Shown: positions 29,602-41,230, numbered from the stretch's first letter. The stretch: DNA of 64,000 nt from Ahniella affigens (GCF_003015185.1 NZ_CP027860.1:3286001-3350000), one strand, 5' to 3'. Notes: generated by a model not told the origin, from the sequence alone. Translations and numbers: made by a program.

Positions 29602-30636
29602 ATGTCGCGGATGATGAAAGCCCTGGTCAAGCGGGAAGCCATCAAGGGCATCTGGATGGAGCAGGTGCCGATGCCCGAAGTCGGCACCAATGATGTGCTG
29701 ATCAAACTGGAAAAGACCGCCATCTGCGGCACCGACCTGCATATCTACAAATGGGATGAATGGAGCCAGCGCACGATCACGCCCGGGCTCGTCATCGGTC
29801 ATGAATTTGTCGGCCGCGTGGTCGAAATGGGCGCTGGCGTCCGCAACTATGAAGTGGGTCAACGGGTTTCGGCCGAGGGGCATATCGTCTGCGGCGTCTG
29901 CCGCAACTGCCGGGCCGGACGCCAGCATCTGTGCCCAAACACGGTCGGCATCGGCGTCAACCGCAACGGCGCCTTCGCTGAATACATCAGCGTTCCAGCG
30001 AGCAATCTGTGGCCGATTCCGGATCAGATTCCGAGCGAATTGGCGGCATTCTTCGATCCTTACGGCAACGCGGCGCACTGCGCCCTCGAATTCGATGTCA
30101 TCGGCGAGGATGTGCTCATCACCGGCGCGGGCCCGATCGGCATCATCGCGGCGGGGATCTGCAAACATATCGGCGCGCGCAATGTCGTGGTCACTGACAT
30201 CAACGACTATCGACTCAAACTCGCGGCCGACATGGGTGCCACCCGGGTCGTCAATGTGGCGAAGCAGTCGTTGAAGGAAGTGGTCAAGGATCTGCATATC
30301 GAAGGCTTCGATGTGGGTCTTGAAATGAGCGGCAACCAACGCGCGTTCCAGGACATGCTCGACTGCATGTACCACGGCGGCAAGGTCGCCCTGCTTGGCA
30401 TTCTGCCGAAGGGTGCAGGCATTGACTGGGACAAGGTCATTTTCAAGGGGCTGACGCTGCACGGCATTTACGGGCGCCGCATGTATGAAACCTGGTACAA
30501 GATGACCCAGATGGTGCTGACCGGCTTTCCGCTGCAGAAAGTGCTGACGCATCAGATTCACATCGATGATTTCCAGAAGGGATTCGATCTGATGGATGCC
30601 GGCGTTTGTGGCAAAGTGGTGTGTAGCTGGAACTGA
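29602..30636 (+). CDS. tdh: L-threonine 3-dehydrogenase
   Basis: A 344-residue zinc-dependent medium-chain dehydrogenase that oxidises threonine to 2-amino-3-ketobutyrate with NAD. The catalytic zinc site is in [13 protein letters not shown] and [12 protein letters not shown]. The four structural-zinc cysteines are in [15 protein letters not shown], and the NAD-binding fold has [11 protein letters not shown]. Near-identical in length to the E. coli enzyme. GGAG lies nine bases before ATG 29602. The usual partner kbl (KBL lyase) is not adjacent. Confidence 0.95.
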   Translation: MSRMMKALVKREAIKGIWMEQVPMPEVGTNDVLIKLEKTAICGTDLHIYKWDEWSQRTITPGLVIGHEFVGRVVEMGAGVRNYEVGQRVSAEGHIVCGVCRNCRAGRQHLCPNTVGIGVNRNGAFAEYISVPASNLWPIPDQIPSELAAFFDPYGNAAHCALEFDVIGEDVLITGAGPIGIIAAGICKHIGARNVVVTDINDYRLKLAADMGATRVVNVAKQSLKEVVKDLHIEGFDVGLEMSGNQRAFQDMLDCMYHGGKVALLGILPKGAGIDWDKVIFKGLTLHGIYGRRMYETWYKMTQMVLTGFPLQKVLTHQIHIDDFQKGFDLMDAGVCGKVVCSWN

Positions 30637-30647
30637 GGTCTTACCGC

Positions 30648-32126
30648 ATGCGTCTCTTTGCTAGGCATTGGTTACCTGCTGGTTTGGCCTGCTTCGGCTT
30701 GGCCTCGACCATGGCGCTGGCTGGCGAACCGGTGAACCCGGCGGCGACGCCATCCGAATCAGAATTGCCGGCAATGGCCGACGAATCGGCGCCGTCAGAG
30801 ACGGCAGGACCACCAGCGACTAACGAGCCTGCGGCAGCCGTAACCGCCCCGGTTGCCGACACCGCTGCAGCGAGCGACCGGCTGCTGGCCGCCGATGTGC
30901 TCGAACCAAGCCTGCTGAGCGGTCCGGGATATCAGATCGAGCCCGCGGTGGCACTCAGTGGCTACATGATGCAATTCACGATCAAGTCGGACTACGGCAC
31001 TTGGATTGCCGAAAGCCGGGAGCTCGTGCCCGTCCGCATCGAAGAGGTTGAAGCCCTTCGCAAACTCAAACAAGCCGGCCATGATGGCGCGGCCATGAAT
31101 GCCGCCAAGTCGAAAGCCTACAAGACATACAAGAGTCTCGTTCGCATCGTGACCCGGCCCATCGACACCGTCAAAGAACTGCCAAACGGAGTCGAGCGAC
31201 TGATCAAGCGCCGCGTGGCCGAGGTGAAGAAGGCCGCCTCGCGGGCACGCGATGATGTGGCCGATGAATTGGCAGACGACGCACCGAACCATCCGGGACC
31301 GTTCGATGCCGGGCGCAAACCGAGCCCTGAGCTGTCGTCGAAAGAGCGCAATATTCAGCGTGGCAAGAAGCAAGGCATGCGGCTCGTCAAGCGCAAAGTC
31401 GGCTTCAAGGACGCGCGCACTGAGATTGCGTTGCATCTGGGTGTCGACCCCTACTCCGACAACCCCGTGCTCGCGGCCGAACTCGATCGCATGGCCTGGT
31501 CGGCCACCGGCAGTCGCAAAGCGTTCTCGCTGGCCTTGGGCGCGCTTGGCGCCGCAACGTACGGCGTGCTGCCGGAATTGCTTCGGATCGATGACACCGC
31601 CTGGACTTTGGACGAAGAAAGCCTTGCCGAGAACAACCGTCTGCGCCTCAATGCCTTGGGCTGTGACGACGCGTTGAGCCGGCGGCTGGTGCGCAAATCG
31701 GCGTTCACGCCAACGCTCGAAACGGCCATGATCGTGGGCATGGAACAACTGCAGATTCAAAGCGGCTGCGATGAATTGCTGGAGTTGGCCAACACCGCCA
31801 AGAATCAGCCCGAGGCGCGCTTTGTCGTCAACGGCATCCGCCAATTGCTGTCGGCGCCGCTGCCGGGCAAGAGCGGCGTACCCGTGGGCAGCTGCCATTT
31901 GCGCCATCTGGGCGCGGGCTTTGGCGCCGAGTGCCAAGGTGAGATCTACGTACCCGTGCCCGTGGATCAGCTGAGCTGGGATGACGATATCGCAGCGTTT
32001 TTGGATGTCGAGACCGTGCGGACGCAGCAGCGCACGATCCTGTTGTTGGGTACGGCCACGCCGGAAGCCCGCGAGCGGCTGACGTCCCGCGGATTTGCCA
32101 TTATTGAGAACTCGCCGCTCGAATAG
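30648..32126 (+). CDS. hypothetical secreted protein, 492 residues
   Basis: I do not recognise a domain. A signal peptide (MRLFARHWLPAGLACFGLASTMALA) is followed by about 70 residues of Ala/Pro/Glu/Thr-rich linker. Then comes a mixed helical protein with a basic stretch (about 155-200, RLIKRRVAEVKKAASRARD) and a region DPYSDNPVLAAELDRMAW. It has few cysteines (near the C terminus, GSCHLRHLG and AECQGE). It begins 11 bp after tdh, so it may ride on the same transcript, but nothing links it to threonine use. It could be an envelope protein. Confidence 0.7.
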   Translation: MRLFARHWLPAGLACFGLASTMALAGEPVNPAATPSESELPAMADESAPSETAGPPATNEPAAAVTAPVADTAAASDRLLAADVLEPSLLSGPGYQIEPAVALSGYMMQFTIKSDYGTWIAESRELVPVRIEEVEALRKLKQAGHDGAAMNAAKSKAYKTYKSLVRIVTRPIDTVKELPNGVERLIKRRVAEVKKAASRARDDVADELADDAPNHPGPFDAGRKPSPELSSKERNIQRGKKQGMRLVKRKVGFKDARTEIALHLGVDPYSDNPVLAAELDRMAWSATGSRKAFSLALGALGAATYGVLPELLRIDDTAWTLDEESLAENNRLRLNALGCDDALSRRLVRKSAFTPTLETAMIVGMEQLQIQSGCDELLELANTAKNQPEARFVVNGIRQLLSAPLPGKSGVPVGSCHLRHLGAGFGAECQGEIYVPVPVDQLSWDDDIAAFLDVETVRTQQRTILLLGTATPEARERLTSRGFAIIENSPLE

Positions 32127-32183
32127 CGCGGCCACCAAAACCGCATATTCCAGGCGGTTACGCGACCTGTTCGTCAGAATTCA

Positions 32184-32204
32184 GTAATCGACATTATCGA
32201 TTAC
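32184..32204. promoter_or_regulatory. perfect inverted repeat upstream of katG (candidate operator)
   Basis: GTAATCGA and TCGATTAC are exact inverted repeats around CATTA, 131 bp before the katG start. It looks like a dimeric regulator site. It does not match the long OxyR consensus (four tetrads at 10-bp steps) well, so the regulator is unassigned. Confidence 0.5.
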
Positions 32205-32323
32205 GGTCACGAGAAATACTCGTTGGCCCGATTACCACAGTCGGAGTAGTCTCGTTCTCGACCCGACCCAGCACGCTGCTGGTCAGCAGCACGCGAGGCG
32301 CGGCCCGAATCAAGACCGTCTGA

Positions 32324-34534
<2,211 letters not shown>

Positions 34535-34568
34535 GGATCGTCGTCGGGTCCATCACCCGATCTCGCCG

Positions 34569-34590
34569 GGGCAGACCTCAGGGTCTGCCC
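34569..34590. terminator. bidirectional hairpin between katG and the ubiI-like gene
   Basis: GGGCAGACC and GGTCTGCCC pair perfectly with a TCAG loop in the gap between two convergent genes. There is no T-run on either side, so termination is plausible but not certain. Confidence 0.55.
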
Positions 34591-34644
34591 TGTCGGCGCG
34601 CGACACCGTCGCAACCATTCGGGATTGGCCCAACCATGACGCCG

Positions 34645-35868
34645 TCAGCGCGCGCTAAGGGTCGACACCCGCATCAAGCTCGGCATGCGCCCCACTTGCC
34701 CACATGCCGCCTCAGTCAACAGTCGCTTCAGGGGCTTCAAGTGGTTCAACCAACCCAAGCCAGTTTGGAGCAAACCGGGCAGGCCTGAGTCCGCAGCACC
34801 ACGAAAGCCCCGCTCCATGGCATCGACCAAGCCGGCGGTGAATTCGGCATCGCTCTGTCGCCAAGCCTGATAACGCTGCAAGCTGCCCGCACCGCCGAGG
34901 TCGCGGCCGCGTCGTCTTGCATCCATGATCACGTCGTACAACGCAGCGACATCCTGCAATCCGAGATTCAATCCCAATCCAGCCAGCGGATGCACCTTGT
35001 GCGCCGCATCGCCGATCAACACCACGCGCGCGCCAGCCACTTGATCGGCAAGCGCCAGGCGAAAGGGAAACGACTGCCTGGGACTGACCACGCGAACAGC
35101 GCCAAATCGGTGCGCGCTGGCTGTGCCCAAGCGTTCGGCAAACTCGGTATCCGAAAGCGCGAGCAGATCAGCCACCTGCTCCGTCGGCCGCGTCCAAACC
35201 AAGCTGGAGCGTCCACCAGCAATCGGCAGAAACGCCAGTGGCCCACCTTCGTCGAAGCGCTGAAAGGCGATGCCGGGATTGGGACGCTCGGTTTCAAGAT
35301 GACAGACAATGCCAGCGCTCTGGTAGTCGCGACCATGACTGCCAATGCCAAGCTGCTCGCGCAGACCGGAGAACTCGCCTTCGGCAACCACGAGCAAGCC
35401 CGGCCGCTTGCGACTGCCATCGGCGAGTTCCAGATCGAGTTGGTCGTCACGACGATTCAGCACGGCGATCGACTGCCCGACACGAAAGTCGCACAGTCGT
35501 GACGCCAGCAGCGCACGGTGCAACGCCACTTGCAACGCACGCAATTCAACGATGTGACCAAGCGCTGGCTGGGCAATGTCGCGCGCTGCGAATTGCACGC
35601 CCGCGGCATTCGCCGCGCCAGTCACCGCCATCTGCTGATACGGCGTGGCTTTGCCTTCCGGCAATGGCCAAACGGCCAATGCTTCGAACAGCAAGATGGC
35701 CGAAGGCGACAGCGCGACAACTCGGATATCGAGATCGATGCTCGGCTCCGGCAGTCGATGCTGCTCCAGCAAACACACCGGCACGCCGGCACGCACCAGG
35801 GCGAGCGCCAGACTGGCGCCTGCGACGCCGGCGCCACTAATGACGATTTCTTCGCGGATCGGATTCAT
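34645..35868 (-). CDS. ubiquinone biosynthesis FAD-dependent hydroxylase (UbiI/VisC-like)
   Basis: A 407-residue flavoprotein monooxygenase of the UbiH/UbiF/UbiI/VisC family. The N-terminal Rossmann motif is ISGAGVAGASLALALVRAG, and the second FAD motif is GDAAHKVHPLAGLGLNLGLQD, which resembles UbiI/VisC more than UbiH. It would hydroxylate the aromatic ring of a ubiquinone precursor. ATG 35868 is chosen because it has GTGAG upstream and sits before the fold; a GTG at 35880 directly after the previous stop is possible. It is the second gene of a two-gene unit with ubiH. Which ring position it modifies is not clear. Confidence 0.85.
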   Translation of the reverse strand: MNPIREEIVISGAGVAGASLALALVRAGVPVCLLEQHRLPEPSIDLDIRVVALSPSAILLFEALAVWPLPEGKATPYQQMAVTGAANAAGVQFAARDIAQPALGHIVELRALQVALHRALLASRLCDFRVGQSIAVLNRRDDQLDLELADGSRKRPGLLVVAEGEFSGLREQLGIGSHGRDYQSAGIVCHLETERPNPGIAFQRFDEGGPLAFLPIAGGRSSLVWTRPTEQVADLLALSDTEFAERLGTASAHRFGAVRVVSPRQSFPFRLALADQVAGARVVLIGDAAHKVHPLAGLGLNLGLQDVAALYDVIMDARRRGRDLGGAGSLQRYQAWRQSDAEFTAGLVDAMERGFRGAADSGLPGLLQTGLGWLNHLKPLKRLLTEAACGQVGRMPSLMRVSTLSAR

Positions 35869-35880
35869 GTGCACGCTCAC

Positions 35881-37053
35881 TCAGCGAAAACCCATGGCAC
35901 CCAACGCGAGCCGCTGTTTGAGCAGCGGCACGTGCGCGAGTGCGGTCATCGCCAGGAACCGACTGACATGGTGCCCCGTGCTTTCCGCCGAGCTAGTCTG
36001 GACCAGTCCATGGCTCATGGCCACCGTCTCGTTGCGATCGCGACGGCGGCGCTCGGCATAAGTCTGCAAGCGCGCGACTGCACCCGCGTCACCCGGCGAT
36101 TCGGTCAAAACATCAGCCAGCGCCATTGCATCGCGGAGACCGAGATTGAAGCCTTGCGCGCCCAACGGATGAATGGATTGCGCGGCATTGCCAATCAACA
36201 CCAAGCGCTGGCTAATCAGGCGCTCGGCCAGGACCAGCTTCAATGGCCACGGCTGGCGCAGACCAACGCCGCGCCAACGCCCGAGCCGATCGCGAAGATC
36301 GCCACGCAAACGGGTCAGAAAGTCGGCGTCCGACAATGCCAGAACGGCTTCCGCCTCGGCACTCGGAACGGTGTAGATGAGCCCAGATCGACTGTCGTCG
36401 ACGGGCAAGACAGCGAGGGGCCCAGACCGGGTCAATCGTTCATAGGCCAGACCGGGATGCGGCGTTTCCGGGCGCAGTGCCGCCACGATCGCCGTCTGCT
36501 GATAGTCGCGCTCGGCGACCTCGATCCCCGCCATCGCTCGCAATGCCGAGTGCATCCCGTCTGCCGCCACGAGCAAATCAGCCCGCAACTGCACCACTTC
36601 GCCCTCGCGTTGCACGACCACACAGACGTCCTGCTCGCTGGTATCGAAGGCCAACACCTTGGCTGGCTGCCAGCGCGTCAGTCCGCGTTCTGCTGCCGCG
36701 GTCAGGCCCGCGCGCAGCGCGGTATGCAGTTGCGAAGCTGGCACCGTGTAGCCGAGCGCTGGCACATGGTAGTCCTCGGCGCGGAATTCGAGGCGACCGA
36801 ATTCGCCGGCACGGTTGGCCAAGATTCGGGTGATGGGTGACTTGATCTGAATCTCGGGCCAAACGCCGATGTCAGACAGCGCCAAGCGACTCGCTTCGCC
36901 CAAGACGAAATGGCGCTCATCCCAGCGCGAACTCAATTTGGCTTCGGCATTGGCTTCGATTTGCACCACACGCCGGCCACTGCCCGCCAGGGCTATCGCC
37001 AGGCTGGCGCCGACCAGGCCGGAGCCGACAATCACAACATCTGCATGTTCCAT
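35881..37053 (-). CDS. ubiH: ubiquinone biosynthesis FAD-dependent hydroxylase UbiH
   Basis: A 390-residue FAD monooxygenase, likely the 2-polyprenyl-6-methoxyphenol hydroxylase step. The N-terminal dinucleotide motif is IVGSGLVGASLAIALAGSG; the second FAD-binding motif GNAAQSIHPLGAQGFNLGLRD has the Asn-Ala-Ala form typical of UbiH. The neighbouring downstream gene is a paralogue, so two ring hydroxylations are probably encoded here. Its stop is immediately followed by the next gene's possible start. Divergent from the DUF6580-type gene. Confidence 0.88.
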   Translation of the reverse strand: MEHADVVIVGSGLVGASLAIALAGSGRRVVQIEANAEAKLSSRWDERHFVLGEASRLALSDIGVWPEIQIKSPITRILANRAGEFGRLEFRAEDYHVPALGYTVPASQLHTALRAGLTAAAERGLTRWQPAKVLAFDTSEQDVCVVVQREGEVVQLRADLLVAADGMHSALRAMAGIEVAERDYQQTAIVAALRPETPHPGLAYERLTRSGPLAVLPVDDSRSGLIYTVPSAEAEAVLALSDADFLTRLRGDLRDRLGRWRGVGLRQPWPLKLVLAERLISQRLVLIGNAAQSIHPLGAQGFNLGLRDAMALADVLTESPGDAGAVARLQTYAERRRRDRNETVAMSHGLVQTSSAESTGHHVSRFLAMTALAHVPLLKQRLALGAMGFR

Positions 37054-37216
37054 AGCTCTGGCAGTCTAACAGGCCGAAGCAGAACCGTTGCCCGACCAGT
37101 ACCGCCCATGCCGGAATGCCGGTAAACGGACACAAGTCGCGGAATTGAAAAGCATTTGGTTTCTGGCGCCCCGCCCTCTAGAATGCTGACTTGCCTGAAT
37201 TCGCCCGGAAGCATCC

Positions 37217-37750
37217 ATGTCGTCGCCCAAACTCCTGTCGCCCCGTGTCTCGGTTTTGCTCGTTCTGGTGTTCGCTGCAGCGCTGAGCCGTCTGTTGCCG
37301 CATCCGATGAATTTCAGCCCGATCGAGGCGTTGGCCCTGTTCTCTGGCGCCATGTTCGCCAAGCGCTGGGTCGGCATTCTGGTGCCGCTCGCCGCCATGC
37401 TCGTGTCCGATCTGTTCCTCGGTTTGCATGCAGGCATGCCGATCATCTACGGAATGATTCTGCTGATCACGCTGTTCGGCCGCGTCCTCGGCACCCAACC
37501 CAAGGCGGGCAAAGTGCTCGGCGCCTCGGTGCTCAGCGTCCTCGCGTTCTTCCTGGTGACCAATGCCTTTGTCTGGCTCGAAGGCAGCATGTATCCGATG
37601 ACGGGCAGTGGTTTGCTGGCGTGCTATGTGGCTGGGATTCCATTCCTGGACAACCAACTGGCCGGCGCACTGTTCTTTAGCACGCTCCTGTTCGGCGGTT
37701 TCGCACTGCTGCGGCAGCGCTTTCCGCAGTTGTCGACCCAAACTGCCTGA
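37217..37750 (+). CDS. DUF6580-type integral membrane protein, possible transporter component
   Basis: A 177-residue protein with about five membrane helices and the opening PHPMNFSPIEALALFSGAMF that marks the DUF6580 (putative transport) family. Size and helix density resemble substrate-binding S components of ECF transporters, but no ATPase or T component is near. It is followed after 3 bp by a cobalamin adenosyltransferase, which makes a link to corrinoid uptake an attractive guess. GGAAG precedes the ATG. Function unproven. Confidence 0.7.
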   Translation: MSSPKLLSPRVSVLLVLVFAAALSRLLPHPMNFSPIEALALFSGAMFAKRWVGILVPLAAMLVSDLFLGLHAGMPIIYGMILLITLFGRVLGTQPKAGKVLGASVLSVLAFFLVTNAFVWLEGSMYPMTGSGLLACYVAGIPFLDNQLAGALFFSTLLFGGFALLRQRFPQLSTQTA

Positions 37751-37753
37751 GGC

Positions 37754-38308
37754 ATGGGCAATCGGCTGACTCGGATCTATACGCGAACCGGTGACGATGG
37801 CAGCACCGGTCTCGGCGACGGCACACGGGTCTCGAAAGACTCGGCACGGGTCAGCGCCTATGGCACCGTCGATGAATTGAATAGCGCGATCGGCACCGTG
37901 CTCGCGTGCGAGCTGCCGGAGCCGGTTCGCGATTGTCTCGTCGAGATTCAGCACGAGTTGTTCGATCTCGGTGGCGAGCTCTGCATTCCGGGCGCGGCGA
38001 TGGTCCATGATGCGGACATCACGCGACTTGAGAATCGACTGGATGGCTTTAACGCCGATCTGCCGGCGTTGAAGGATTTCATTCTGCCAGGTGGGGGCAT
38101 GGCCGCCGCGCATTGCCATCTGGCGCGAACGATTGCCCGCCGCGCCGAACGCGAGGTCGTCACACTGTCGCATCACGACGCCGTGCGTCCTGAAGCCGTG
38201 CGGTATCTGAACCGACTCTCTGATCTGCTGTTCGTCATAGCGCGCGTTCTGGCCCGTTTCAGCGGCCAGGGCGAAGTTCTTTGGCGGCATGAGCGCCGCA
38301 AACGCTGA
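37754..38308 (+). CDS. PduO-type ATP:cob(I)alamin adenosyltransferase
   Basis: A 184-residue trimeric helical-bundle enzyme that makes adenosylcobalamin from cob(I)alamin and ATP. The N-terminal ATP loop TRTGDDGSTGLGDGTRVSK, the YGTVDELNSAIG helix and the C-terminal RPEAVRYLNRLSDLLFVIAR motif are all characteristic. It is tightly spaced after the DUF6580-type gene and 12 bp before the deacetylase-like gene. No cobalamin-dependent enzyme is encoded in the window. Confidence 0.92.
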   Translation: MGNRLTRIYTRTGDDGSTGLGDGTRVSKDSARVSAYGTVDELNSAIGTVLACELPEPVRDCLVEIQHELFDLGGELCIPGAAMVHDADITRLENRLDGFNADLPALKDFILPGGGMAAAHCHLARTIARRAEREVVTLSHHDAVRPEAVRYLNRLSDLLFVIARVLARFSGQGEVLWRHERRKR

Positions 38309-38320
38309 GTTCTCGTGTCT

Positions 38321-39238
38321 ATGGCAGCCGGCCTGATCATCAGCCATCCTGACATGCTGCAGCATGACCCAGGTGCCGGACATCCCGAAGCCCCTTCGCG
38401 CTTGCAGGCAGTCTGGCAAGCATTGGCCGAACCTGAATTCCAGAACATCGAGCGTATTGACGCACCACTTGCAACACGCGCCGATCTGGAACGCGCGCAT
38501 GATCCGCAGATGGTCGCAGCCCTGTTCGCTGCAGCGCCCAGCGACGGCTGGACCGAGGTCGATGGTGATACCGTGATGTCGACTGGCTCGCTACGCGCCG
38601 CGCAACTGGCGGCCGGCGCCGCCATCGCCGGCATCGATGCGTTGATCAGCGGGCGCGTGCAGCGCGTGTTTGCGGCCGTTCGCCCACCCGGACATCACGC
38701 AACCAGACGCGAAGCCATGGGCTTTTGCCTGTTCAACAACATTGCGATCGCGGCGCACGCGGCGCTGGCGCGCGGCATTCAGCGGCTGGCGATCATCGAC
38801 TTTGATGTTCACCACGGCAACGGCACGCAGGACATCGTCGAAAATGATCCGCGCATCCTGTACGTGTCGTCGCACCAATGGCCGCTCTACCCTGGTACGG
38901 GCAGCCATTCCGAAACGGGCGTTGGCAATATCGTCAATATCGAACTCCCGGCGGGCACGGCGTCCATGCATTTCCGCGAACTTTGGCGCGAGCAGGCACT
39001 GGTGCCGCTCAGAGCCTTTGCGCCTGAACTCCTGCTGGTCTCAGCCGGCTTCGATGCACACCGCTTGGACCCGCTTGCGAACTTGAACCTGGTCGCCGAG
39101 GACTACGCCTGGCTCACGCGCGAATTGCTCGCGCTGCCGAGTACAGGCGGCCGCATGTTGTCGATGCTCGAGGGCGGCTACAGTCTGACGGCACTCTACG
39201 AGTGCACTCGGGCGCACGCCGGCGTGATGTTTGGATGA
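38321..39238 (+). CDS. histone-deacetylase-family zinc amidohydrolase
   Basis: A 305-residue arginase/deacetylase-fold hydrolase (class II HDAC or acetoin-utilisation type). The active-site His pair is H125-H126 (RPPGHHA). Zinc ligands are D162 and H164 (DFDVHHGNGT) and the Asp of SAGFDAH, with the catalytic Tyr region in EGGYSL near the end. In bacteria such enzymes deacetylate small amines or proteins. A GTG six bases upstream is an alternative start. It is the third gene of the 37.2-39.2 kb plus-strand run. Confidence 0.88.
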   Translation: MAAGLIISHPDMLQHDPGAGHPEAPSRLQAVWQALAEPEFQNIERIDAPLATRADLERAHDPQMVAALFAAAPSDGWTEVDGDTVMSTGSLRAAQLAAGAAIAGIDALISGRVQRVFAAVRPPGHHATRREAMGFCLFNNIAIAAHAALARGIQRLAIIDFDVHHGNGTQDIVENDPRILYVSSHQWPLYPGTGSHSETGVGNIVNIELPAGTASMHFRELWREQALVPLRAFAPELLLVSAGFDAHRLDPLANLNLVAEDYAWLTRELLALPSTGGRMLSMLEGGYSLTALYECTRAHAGVMFG

Positions 39239-39375
39239 CAATTGGTTCGAAACCCGCGCCAGCACAGCGTGCCGCTGCGCGCGACTCGGCGGTGTCAGTT
39301 CAGTGATCGGAGCACGTGCTTGACGCCAGAACAGCGTTCACAGAATTGGTCGATCAACTTTGGAGCATCGCCGTC

Positions 39376-39951
39376 ATGACATTACGCAAGTCGTTTGGAC
39401 CAGCTATCACGCTTTGTCTGGCGTGGCTCTGCTCGGCACCGCTTTATGCCGAAGACGCGGCGCCACAATCCCCCACGGCGGCCGAGCCCGTTACAACAGC
39501 AGTGGCTACCCCGGACGCACCACCGCCGGCGCCACCGCCGCCGCCCATCGAATCGAACGACCCGCGTCTGAGCCGCGGAACGTATGCCCTCTATGTCGGC
39601 GATGTGAACCGGATCATGCAGATTCCCGCGCAGATCGGTTTTATCAATGGCGTGCTCTACTTCATGACGCCACCGAGCAAGAGCAAGGCGCACGACTCGG
39701 CACGCGACCAGAACTTCATCATTCCCGCGACGGCCATCAAGGGTGTCGGATTGAAAAAGCTCGGTCTCAACCGGCAGATCCATCTCGACCTTGGTCTCCA
39801 GCGCGCGGTCTTCGTGTTGTCAGGTGCCGTCTTTGTGAATCGCAAGGGAACCGACGCTCTGTACGCCGAAATGGTGGCGGCTGGCATCCCCACATTCAAG
39901 CCGGAACGCTTTATCCAGGCGCCGCCAACGACGGTGATTTTGGTGCAGTAA
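39376..39951 (+). CDS. hypothetical secreted protein, 191 residues
   Basis: Function not recognised. A signal peptide (MTLRKSFGPAITLCLAWLCSAPLYA) leads to a Pro/Ala-rich linker with PPPAPPPPP. A compact domain of about 110 residues follows, with beta-strand-like stretches (GTYALYVGDVNRIMQIPAQIGFINGVLYF, positions about 70-100, and QIHLDLGLQRAVFVLSGAVFV). The start is set by GGAG upstream of ATG 39376. It stands alone between the deacetylase-like gene and the convergent gcdH. Confidence 0.65.
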   Translation: MTLRKSFGPAITLCLAWLCSAPLYAEDAAPQSPTAAEPVTTAVATPDAPPPAPPPPPIESNDPRLSRGTYALYVGDVNRIMQIPAQIGFINGVLYFMTPPSKSKAHDSARDQNFIIPATAIKGVGLKKLGLNRQIHLDLGLQRAVFVLSGAVFVNRKGTDALYAEMVAAGIPTFKPERFIQAPPTTVILVQ

Positions 39952-39970
39952 CGATTGGATGTTCGGGCCC

Positions 39971-40039
39971 GCGCTGCATGAACGCAGCGCGCCGATCAAA
40001 TGCTGGAGCGATAGCCGAGTGACGCCGAGGAGACTCGGC
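39971..40039. terminator. two hairpins in a convergent gap
   Basis: GCGCTGC/GCAGCGC (39971-39990) and GCCGAGT/ACTCGGC (40014-40039) lie between the 191-residue secreted protein gene and gcdH, which converge. Neither has a clear T-run, so they are candidate bidirectional terminators only. Confidence 0.45.
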
Positions 40040-40057
40040 CATGCCCACCAATCACCA

Positions 40058-41230
40058 TCAAAACGCGTTGATGCCGGTCAGCTCGCGGCCCACCACCAGC
40101 TGATGCACCGTCTCGGTGCCTTCATAGGTGATGACCGATTCCAGATTCAGCGCATGGCGAATCGGGCAGTATTCGGTCGTGATGCCGGCGCCACCCAGAA
40201 TGTCACGCGCTTCGCGGGCGATATCGAGCGCCATGCGCACGTTGTTCCACTTCGCGAGCGACACCTGCGTTGGCTGCATGGTGCCGGCGTCTTTCAGGCG
40301 ACCGAGCTGCAGCGACAGCAGCTGCGCCTGCGTGATGCGACGGGCCATGTCGGCGAGCTTCAATTGCACCGACTGCGTGGCCGCGATCGGGCGATTGAAC
40401 AGGACGCGCGTCTTGGAGTACTCGGTGGCCTCGTGCAGGCACGCGATAGCCGCGCCAATCGGGCCCCAGGTGATACCGAAGCGAGCCTGGGTCAAACAGC
40501 CCAACGGACCCTTCAGGCCGCGCACGTTCGGCAGACGATTGGCCTCCGGCACACGCACGTTGTCAAAAAAGAGACCCGAGGTGACCGAGGCGCGCAAGCT
40601 CATCTTGCGGTGCACTTCCTGCGCCTTGAAGCCAGGGAAGTCCTTCTCGACGAGAAAACCCTGGATGCCCTCTTCCGTCATCGCCCAAACGATCGCGATG
40701 TCGGCGAGGTTGCCGTTCGTGATCCACATTTTGGCGCCGTTGATCAGCCAATCGCTGCCGTCACGCTTGGCGTGGGTCTTCATGTTCGATGGATCCGAGC
40801 CGCCGTGCGGTTCGGTCAGACCAAAGCAGCCAATGACCTTGCCCGCAGCCATGTCCGGCAGCCAGCGGCGGCGCTGTTCTTCCGAACCATAGGCGTAGAT
40901 CGGATACATGCAGAGCGAGCTTTGCACGGACGCGAAACTGCGGATACCGGAGTCGCCGCGTTCCAGTTCCTGGCAAATCAGGCCGTAGCTGACGGCGTTC
41001 ATGCCGGCGCAGCCGTACTCAGTCGGCAGGCTGGAGCCCAAGAGGCCCATCTCGGCCATTTCCGGGATCAATTCGCGCGGAAACACGCCCTTGTCGAAGC
41101 ATTCGCCGATGATTGGCAGCACGCGCTCGTCGGTAAAACGGGCGACTGCGTCCTGCACCGCGCGTTCTTCATCGCTCAGCAAGGAGCGGACATCGAACAG
41201 GTCATAGGGGTTCAGCGCGACTGCGGGCAT
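40058..41230 (-). CDS. gcdH: glutaryl-CoA dehydrogenase
   Basis: A 390-residue FAD-dependent acyl-CoA dehydrogenase that converts glutaryl-CoA to crotonyl-CoA in lysine and tryptophan breakdown. The catalytic base is E370 in TYEGTETVH, followed by the family ending LVVGRELTGINAF that separates GcdH from general acyl-CoA dehydrogenases. The FAD/substrate motif CFGLTEPHGGSDPSNM is intact. ATG 41230 has GGAG upstream; the frame continues upstream without support. Single gene, divergent from the deacetylase at 41361. Confidence 0.9.
   Translation of the reverse strand: MPAVALNPYDLFDVRSLLSDEERAVQDAVARFTDERVLPIIGECFDKGVFPRELIPEMAEMGLLGSSLPTEYGCAGMNAVSYGLICQELERGDSGIRSFASVQSSLCMYPIYAYGSEEQRRRWLPDMAAGKVIGCFGLTEPHGGSDPSNMKTHAKRDGSDWLINGAKMWITNGNLADIAIVWAMTEEGIQGFLVEKDFPGFKAQEVHRKMSLRASVTSGLFFDNVRVPEANRLPNVRGLKGPLGCLTQARFGITWGPIGAAIACLHEATEYSKTRVLFNRPIAATQSVQLKLADMARRITQAQLLSLQLGRLKDAGTMQPTQVSLAKWNNVRMALDIAREARDILGGAGITTEYCPIRHALNLESVITYEGTETVHQLVVGRELTGINAF

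Noticed and set aside
28621-30561. Very long minus-strand open frame opposite the 2OG oxygenase and tdh
   Set aside because: A GC-rich antisense shadow: both plus-strand genes are unmistakable, and the antisense translation has no family features.
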